From NCBI RefSeq assembly GCF_008831285.2, contig NC_045139.1, positions 28,246,808-28,310,807 of the forward strand: 64,000 nucleotides of DNA. The letters run 5' to 3'. Source of the DNA: Nymphaea colorata (Eukaryota > Streptophyta > Magnoliopsida > Nymphaeales > Nymphaeaceae). The notes under the pieces were generated by a model. That model was not told the origin of the DNA and ran no database searches. It saw only the letters and a program-made list of their open reading frames with translations. The position numbers and the translations under genes were made by a program. Of the stretch, positions 59,010-64,000 are shown piece by piece. The first letter of the stretch is position 1. Each line of letters begins with the position of its first letter.

Positions 59010-59305
59010 ATTTATCTTCTGGATTTTCAGATTTACTATACACTCTTTTCAGATTTTCTATACACTCTTTTCTGCAATTGTTGGCTTCTTGCTTGGGGCA
59101 AGTGATGGTCTAGGCGAGGTATGCCGTTCATCTAATTATCTTAGTGTGGTAGTGTTTAGCTTTTTGCTTGGAAAGATCATGAGTTTTGCTTGGTTTTTTG
59201 AGATATTGTTGCTCTAAGTTGAGCGAGTGTTAACGTATAGTAAATGTGCAAGGCCCGACATTAGTTTTATGATTTCCATTATCCCGCGCCCAATTATGAA
59301 TGGGG

Positions 59306-59376
59306 ACTTGCCTGCATGAAGCTAGAATCACTAGTAATCGCTGGTCAACCATACAACGGTGAATTCATTCCCGGGC
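59306..59376 (+). other. Plastid 16S rRNA fragment (NUPT), copy 1
   Basis: About 70 bp (ACTTGCCTGCATGAAGC...CCCGGGC) match the 3' region of chloroplast 16S rRNA ahead of the universal GTACACACCGCCC site. Most differences are C to T or G to A at former CG sites. It is not a functional rRNA. Confidence 0.82.
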
Positions 59377-59430
59377 TATGTCACATGAGTGCCGGGTGCC
59401 GGTGCGGGTGCGGATGCGAGTGCCGGACCC
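59377..59430 (+). mobile_element. hAT-type terminal sequence
   Basis: TATGTCACATGAGTGCCGGG followed by GGTGCGGGTGCGGATGCG-type repeats. The same terminal wording occurs inverted at the right end of the element at 21780-23143. It also occurs at 60496-60550 in the second repeat copy. Confidence 0.5.
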
Positions 59431-60328
59431 ATTACAATTAATTATATACATATTATTTTATATTAAAAATACATTTTTTTAGATTAATCGAATCGAACCC
59501 GAACCTGAGTTTCGGGTGTCGGACAGCCCGAGCTCGACTCCTTATTGGACCAGGTGGGGCCTACCCTATGCCGAGGCTTAGTTGCAGCTGAAAGAAGGGT
59601 GTGAAAAACATCCTGTCTGGTTGCCACTTGGGTGTTTATCCATTGAATGATTGCGATGACTCTTCCTTTTTCCCTTCATTATATTAACCATAATAAAGAA
59701 CCTCCTTTGGCACACCTTATGGGCTTCAGATCTAGACATGCAATTTCATCTCCAATGTTAATGTTAAGCATGTGTTTGTTGTTTTTTAAAAGTTGAACAG
59801 CGTTTTTTGAAAGTCCTTATTTTTATTTATCCTTGCATTTATGTACTCATCTCTGTGGGGTTGCATTTATTATAAATGATGTATCTGAATGGAACATCCA
59901 TGGACGATGGCATGTGATTCTTTAAATCTGCATATTTTCAGGTGATTCATTCTTCTTTTCATTCTAGTTTCAATTTTATAGTTAATGGCTAATGATATTT
60001 GGTGTAGGACTATATTCAGAGAGACAAGGCATATGCTGCCAAGTTTGCTCCATTTTGGAATGAGATTGTGAAAACCTTGCGGGAGGAAGACTATATCACT
60101 AATTTGTCAGTATCTAGATATCCTTTTGCTTATACATATTATCTTCCCATTGTGTGTCAACCTTTGGTTTAGGTTTAGGCTAGCGATGTACTCCATATAA
60201 GGTTGAAGCCTGATGGTTTTGTTATTTAATCAAAAGCCTTTTTCCTTTAGTTATGTAAATCAAATTATAACGAATCCTTGAGAAGAAATTTGTTTAGAAA
60301 CATAAGGGAGGAACTAGTTCTTGACTAA

Positions 60329-60943
60329 TTGAGCGAGTGTTAACGTATAGTAAATGTGCAAGGCCCGACATTAGTTTTATGATTTCCATTATCCCGTGCC
60401 CAATTATGAATGGGGACTTGCCTGCATGAAGCTAGAATCACTAGTAATCGCTGGTCAGCCATACAACGGTGAATTCATTCCCGGGCCCTGTACACTATGT
60501 CACATGAGTGCGGGGTGCCGGTGCGGGTGCGGATGCGAGTGCCGGACCCATTACAATTAATTATATACATATTATTTTATATTAAAAATACATTTTTTTA
60601 GATTAATCGAATCGAACCCGAACCTGAGTTTTGGGTGTCGGACAGCCCGAGCTCGACTCCTTATTGGACCAGGTGGGGCCTACCCTATGCCGAGGCTTAG
60701 TTGCAGCTGAAAGAAGGGTGTGAAAAACATCCTGTCTGGTTGCCACTTGGGTGTTTGTCCATTGAATGATCGCGATGACTCTTCCTTTTTCCCTTCATTA
60801 TATTAACCATAATAAACAACCTCCTTTGGCACACCTTATGGGCTTCAGATCTAGACATGCAATTTCATCTCCAATGTTAATGTTAAGCATGTGTTTGTTG
60901 TTTTTCAAAAGTTGAACAGCGTTTTTTGAAAGTCCTTATTTTT
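60329..60943 (+). repeat. 0.6 kb direct repeat, copy 2
   Basis: Second copy, 9-10 bp longer because it keeps more of the 16S fragment before the hAT end. Confidence 0.93.
60416..60495 (+). other. Plastid 16S rRNA fragment (NUPT), copy 2
   Basis: As copy 1 but extends through CCTGTACAC. Copy 1 lacks this end, so copy 2 is closer to the original insertion. Confidence 0.82.
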
Positions 60944-62384
60944 GTAAACACCTTATTCTTTATATAGTTACGTCTAATATAACAGTATATCATACAATAA
61001 TAGTTACCCTATTTAACTATACCTTACCATATGACCTTACCCATTATAAGAGGTTACCTATAACCCCTTGTATGACATGGGTGTTCATATTACCAGTAGT
61101 GCCCTTAGCACAAACAATATAGGTTACTGCAATGGGCTTTTATGCAATATCATCAGCCATTGTTACCTGTATATCATGAGCTTATGGGAATGTTGTACTA
61201 TGATACCATAAAGACTAACGTGGTCATTGTTTGTACCTATCATTTGGGTTACAATATGTAACAACAGCCCATACTGTACATTAATGACCATATGATAATA
61301 TATATATATATATATATATATAACTGTATAGGTACCCTAATTGCATGTAATATATATAGTGCATATATACATATATGTGTATATAGATACTGTACAGCCA
61401 TATAATAGTGCTTATCTCTATTGGCATCAACCCAATAGAGATAGGCACCATAGACTCTAACAGATTACACTAGTTATACATGATATATTACATAGTGCAG
61501 GCTATATACGTTATTATGATAAGCCCATAATATAGTTAATGTTATACGCTATATATATGGTAACAATAGTGGTATACGATACATATGAGATCATGCATAA
61601 ATTTGAAGATCAATTCTTATTCACGCACACATGTTTCTAGTTCTGCAAAGGACAGGTATTAGGTAATACTTCTTTTTTCTAGTAACTCTATATTTTCCGT
61701 AAGCTGCATAGTACATGTCACACAATGATGACATAAATACCTCAAAGATTTACAGAAGACCGAACTCTAGATCCTTCAGTACATCTCTGAGTTACTGACA
61801 TCGACATGTGTTGCTAAGTGAGCACAGCTTTCTGATGAATTTTCTGCAAAATAAGAAAATGTAAATGGGCGCAATTCGCAGAGAATAGTAGGATAGAAAA
61901 CCAACCTCATTTTTTGATGGTCACATCAAGGGTTTCTTATAGTTGGTAGCATGCAGTTTGTTGATGATGGAGATTCTTCTGAATTATATGCTTCTAAGGT
62001 TACTGCATAGGGCAAAAAAACAGTAGCTAGTAGGAAATTTTCTGGATCAATTGCATTTCAAGTATGATTGGACGAAATTTGTTCCATCCACTATAAGGAT
62101 TGTTCCATTTCCTACTCGTGTCGATCGTTGAAATAGTTATGGGAGTATTGTATGTGTCACCTTTTTAAATTTAGCTTGGATTTTCTCTTATATACATGTT
62201 CAATTGTCCTATTTGTTCCAATGGCATTCTGTTAGTTCTTAAAAAGTTTGAGATTATGATCCCAAACCCACAATTAAGCAGGAATCTTGAAATTATAGGA
62301 TTGGCCTTTCAAATATTTAAGTTATTGATTGTTTCTTTTATGTGCTGATTGTCTATTGACATTTCCACGTTGTATTATGCTATA
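60944..62384. other. AT-rich DNA with hairpin
   Basis: Dominated by TATA/GTTACC words, with a TA run at about 61299-61322. A 12-bp-stem hairpin, TATCTCTATTGG and CCAATAGAGATA, lies at about 61413-61446. No gene. Confidence 0.45.
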
Positions 62385-64000
62385 ACCAGATTGCTTTGAC
62401 TGTAAATACCCATTTGGAGCCAACAATGTCACAATATTCAGGTGGATCAACCAACTCCCAGGTACCACGCTGTACGAGAGCGTCCATCTCATCTTGCATA
62501 GTTGTTCGCCATTTACAGTCTAGTAAGGCCTGTTGATGACAAGTTGCGACAGTATGAACTGCCATAGCCTTAAGAAACTGTTGTAAGTTATCATCAAGAT
62601 GGGCAGTGGAAACAAAGTGAGAGATAGGATGCATGGTACACGGTCTCTTGCCTTTGCGCAGGGCTATAGGCAAGTCATCTAAAGGAAGAACATCAGGTAT
62701 ACTTACTTCAGTGGAGCTCACATCTTGAGAAGAGTCTGATGGTCAACCATGAGAGGGGTCATGTCGCCGAGTGTAGACCAATGGAGGATCCTGAAACCTA
62801 TTCATAGTCAGAGTGGGAGATGGAAAAGATTGCAACGGGACAGGAGGAATATGTAAAGGGATAGGACATGGCATTTCAGATGACACAGAAGTATGACTAA
62901 AGTAAGACTGAGACTCAAAAAAAGTGACATCCGCAATGATATACTCTTTGTGAGTTACCGGATCAAAGCACTTGTACCCTTTTTGGTTTCGAGGATAGCT
63001 AATGAACACACACTTAATGACTTGAACAGCAAGTTTATCACGTTTAGGCGTAAGGATGTGAACAAAGCAGGTACAACCAAAAACTTTTGGTGCAATGGAA
63101 AATAAGCTTCGATTGGGATAAACAAGTTTAATCGGTACTTTGTTGTCAATGTAGGATGATGGCAAACGATTGGTCTGGTAACAAGCCATGTGTATGGCAT
63201 CACCCCATAAGTATGCAGGTACATGATTATGAAGCATTAGGGTACAAGCAACAGTTAGAAGTTGCCTATGTTTTCGTTCGGCAACTCCATTCTGTTGTGA
63301 GGTATGAGGACATGTAAATTGGGGAGAGATACCATTTTCAGCATAAAGGGTCATTAAGATAGATTATTTGAACTCAAGAGCATTATCAGTGCGAATACAC
63401 TTAACCACAGAACCAAATTGAGTCTTTATTTCAATAACCAAGTTTTTGAGAATACAAATTACTTCAGACCTTTCCTTCAAAAGGAATACCCAATTGACTC
63501 GAGAATAATCATCAACAACAAGAAAGTACCTAAACTTAGCTCGGCTAGCAACTCTGCTAGGCCCCCACACATCAACATGAAGAAGATCAAATAACCCTTG
63601 ACTTGAAGGACTAAGACTCGAAGGAAAACTACTACGTGTGTGCTTGCCAAGTTGACAAGCCTCACACTGAAAAGACTCTGGAACTGAAAGATTAGGTAGG
63701 AGAGAACGGAGCTTGGGTGCTGAAGGATGACCAAGCCGGAGATGCCACTGGAAGAATGTAGACTCTGATGTAGAAGAGGTAGCAGCAAGACCCATAGGAG
63801 CCGACAGGATGTAGACACCCCCTTTCTTATAGCCGCCACCAATCGTCTTCCCAGTTTGTAAGTCCTGAAATGAGCATAAACCAGGGTAAAAAATAATGCG
63901 ACAGTGTAAATCAGTAGTCAACTGTTTAACAGAGAGTAAATGAGATGGAAATTCATGAGCATATAAAACATGTGGAATAGTCATAGACTGAGAAAGCTTC
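62385..64000 (-). mobile_element. Copia H, integrase to RT start, truncated
   Basis: Minus-strand pol of a different copia family; it runs off the window on its 5' side. The order is IPHVLYAHEF, the zinc region WHLRLGHPS...CEACQLGKHTRSS, integrase Asp blocks HVDVWGPS and IRTDNALEF, then QQNGVAERKHR, then the RT start MDALVQRGTWELVDPP and VGSKWVF. It stops at about 62385, where the match is lost within RT. Only two in-frame stops (63366-63364 and about 62743) interrupt it, so decay is moderate. Confidence 0.88.

Larger units (their letters stand above)
59219..59824 (+). repeat. 0.6 kb direct repeat, copy 1
   Basis: Repeated at 60329-60943 with few differences. It starts TTGAGCGAGTGTTAACG and ends AAAGTCCTTATTTTT. 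It contains a plastid rRNA fragment and a hAT-type end. Confidence 0.93.
59010..60105 (+). pseudogene. Callose synthase, two exons only
   Basis: Exon 59010-59118 (acceptor TTTGCAG, donor GAG|GTATGC) encodes IYLLDFQIYYTLFS and, after a 22-bp tandem duplication (59031-59052 repeated at 59053-59074), SAIVGFLLGASDGLGE. Without the extra 22 bp it would be exactly 29 codons. Exon 60008-60105 encodes FAPFWNEIVKTLREEDYI. Both are hallmark segments just before the catalytic part of plant callose synthases (GSL/CalS). The exon expected between them is missing and a repeated block occupies the intron. No other exons are in the window, so it is a broken fragment. Confidence 0.75.

Noticed and set aside
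59280-59400. Functional rRNA gene
   Set aside because: Only about 70-80 bp of plastid 16S type with many CG decay changes; no rRNA context.
61280-61620. CRISPR-like or satellite array
   Set aside because: Repeated TATA/GTTACC words are irregular in spacing; simple AT-rich DNA in a plant genome.

Overview
This is a piece of a flowering-plant nuclear genome. The evidence is spliced plant genes with GT-AG introns, Ty1-copia and hAT elements, a plastid rRNA insertion, endogenous pararetrovirus DNA and an AT-rich background. The species cannot be read from the sequence. Most of the 64 kb is repeats. The only convincingly intact host gene is the 3' half of an ABC1K/beta-lactamase-like gene (4867-8162, minus strand).

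Layout. 1-2640: decayed L1-type LINE. 2881-3380: foldback MITE. 4867-8162: the ABC1K/beta-lactamase gene, with a copia 3' remnant in an intron. 9230-11830: ruined copia element. 12137-24860: an old minus-strand copia (G) split by copia A, whose GATAC target duplication is visible on both sides. Copia A contains copia B, copia B is interrupted by copia C, and an 8-bp-TSD hAT MITE sits inside B's 5' LTR. 25511-28309: 2.8 kb TG..CA element with a GATAT duplication, best read as a solo LTR. 28583-30879: copia D, cut by minus-strand copia F. 31508-41434: endogenous caulimovirid DNA in several orientations. 41435-41534: 100-N assembly gap. 41535-43623: minus-strand copia E, same family as B, C and D. 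43640-45760: a second, different and much older caulimovirid remnant.

46-60 kb holds broken host-gene pieces: a possible exportin exon, the RGG tail of an ALBA-like gene with two frame problems, an FAD monooxygenase pseudogene invaded by a CT/TA/TG microsatellite, an RPN3 (26S proteasome) first-exon fragment, and two callose synthase exons separated by a duplicated 0.6 kb block carrying a plastid 16S rRNA fragment and a hAT end. 62385-64000 is another minus-strand copia.

The most interesting unit is the caulimovirid locus. Two near-identical 3.1 kb arms (protease, RT, RNase H, an overlapping small ORF, promoter, leader) lie inverted around a 1.27 kb spacer carrying the viral 5' ORFs. The two viral promoters face each other. 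If active, they would transcribe the spacer convergently and make RNAs with self-complementary leader arms, so the locus could be a source of antiviral small RNAs. That role is inference; the arrangement itself is read directly.
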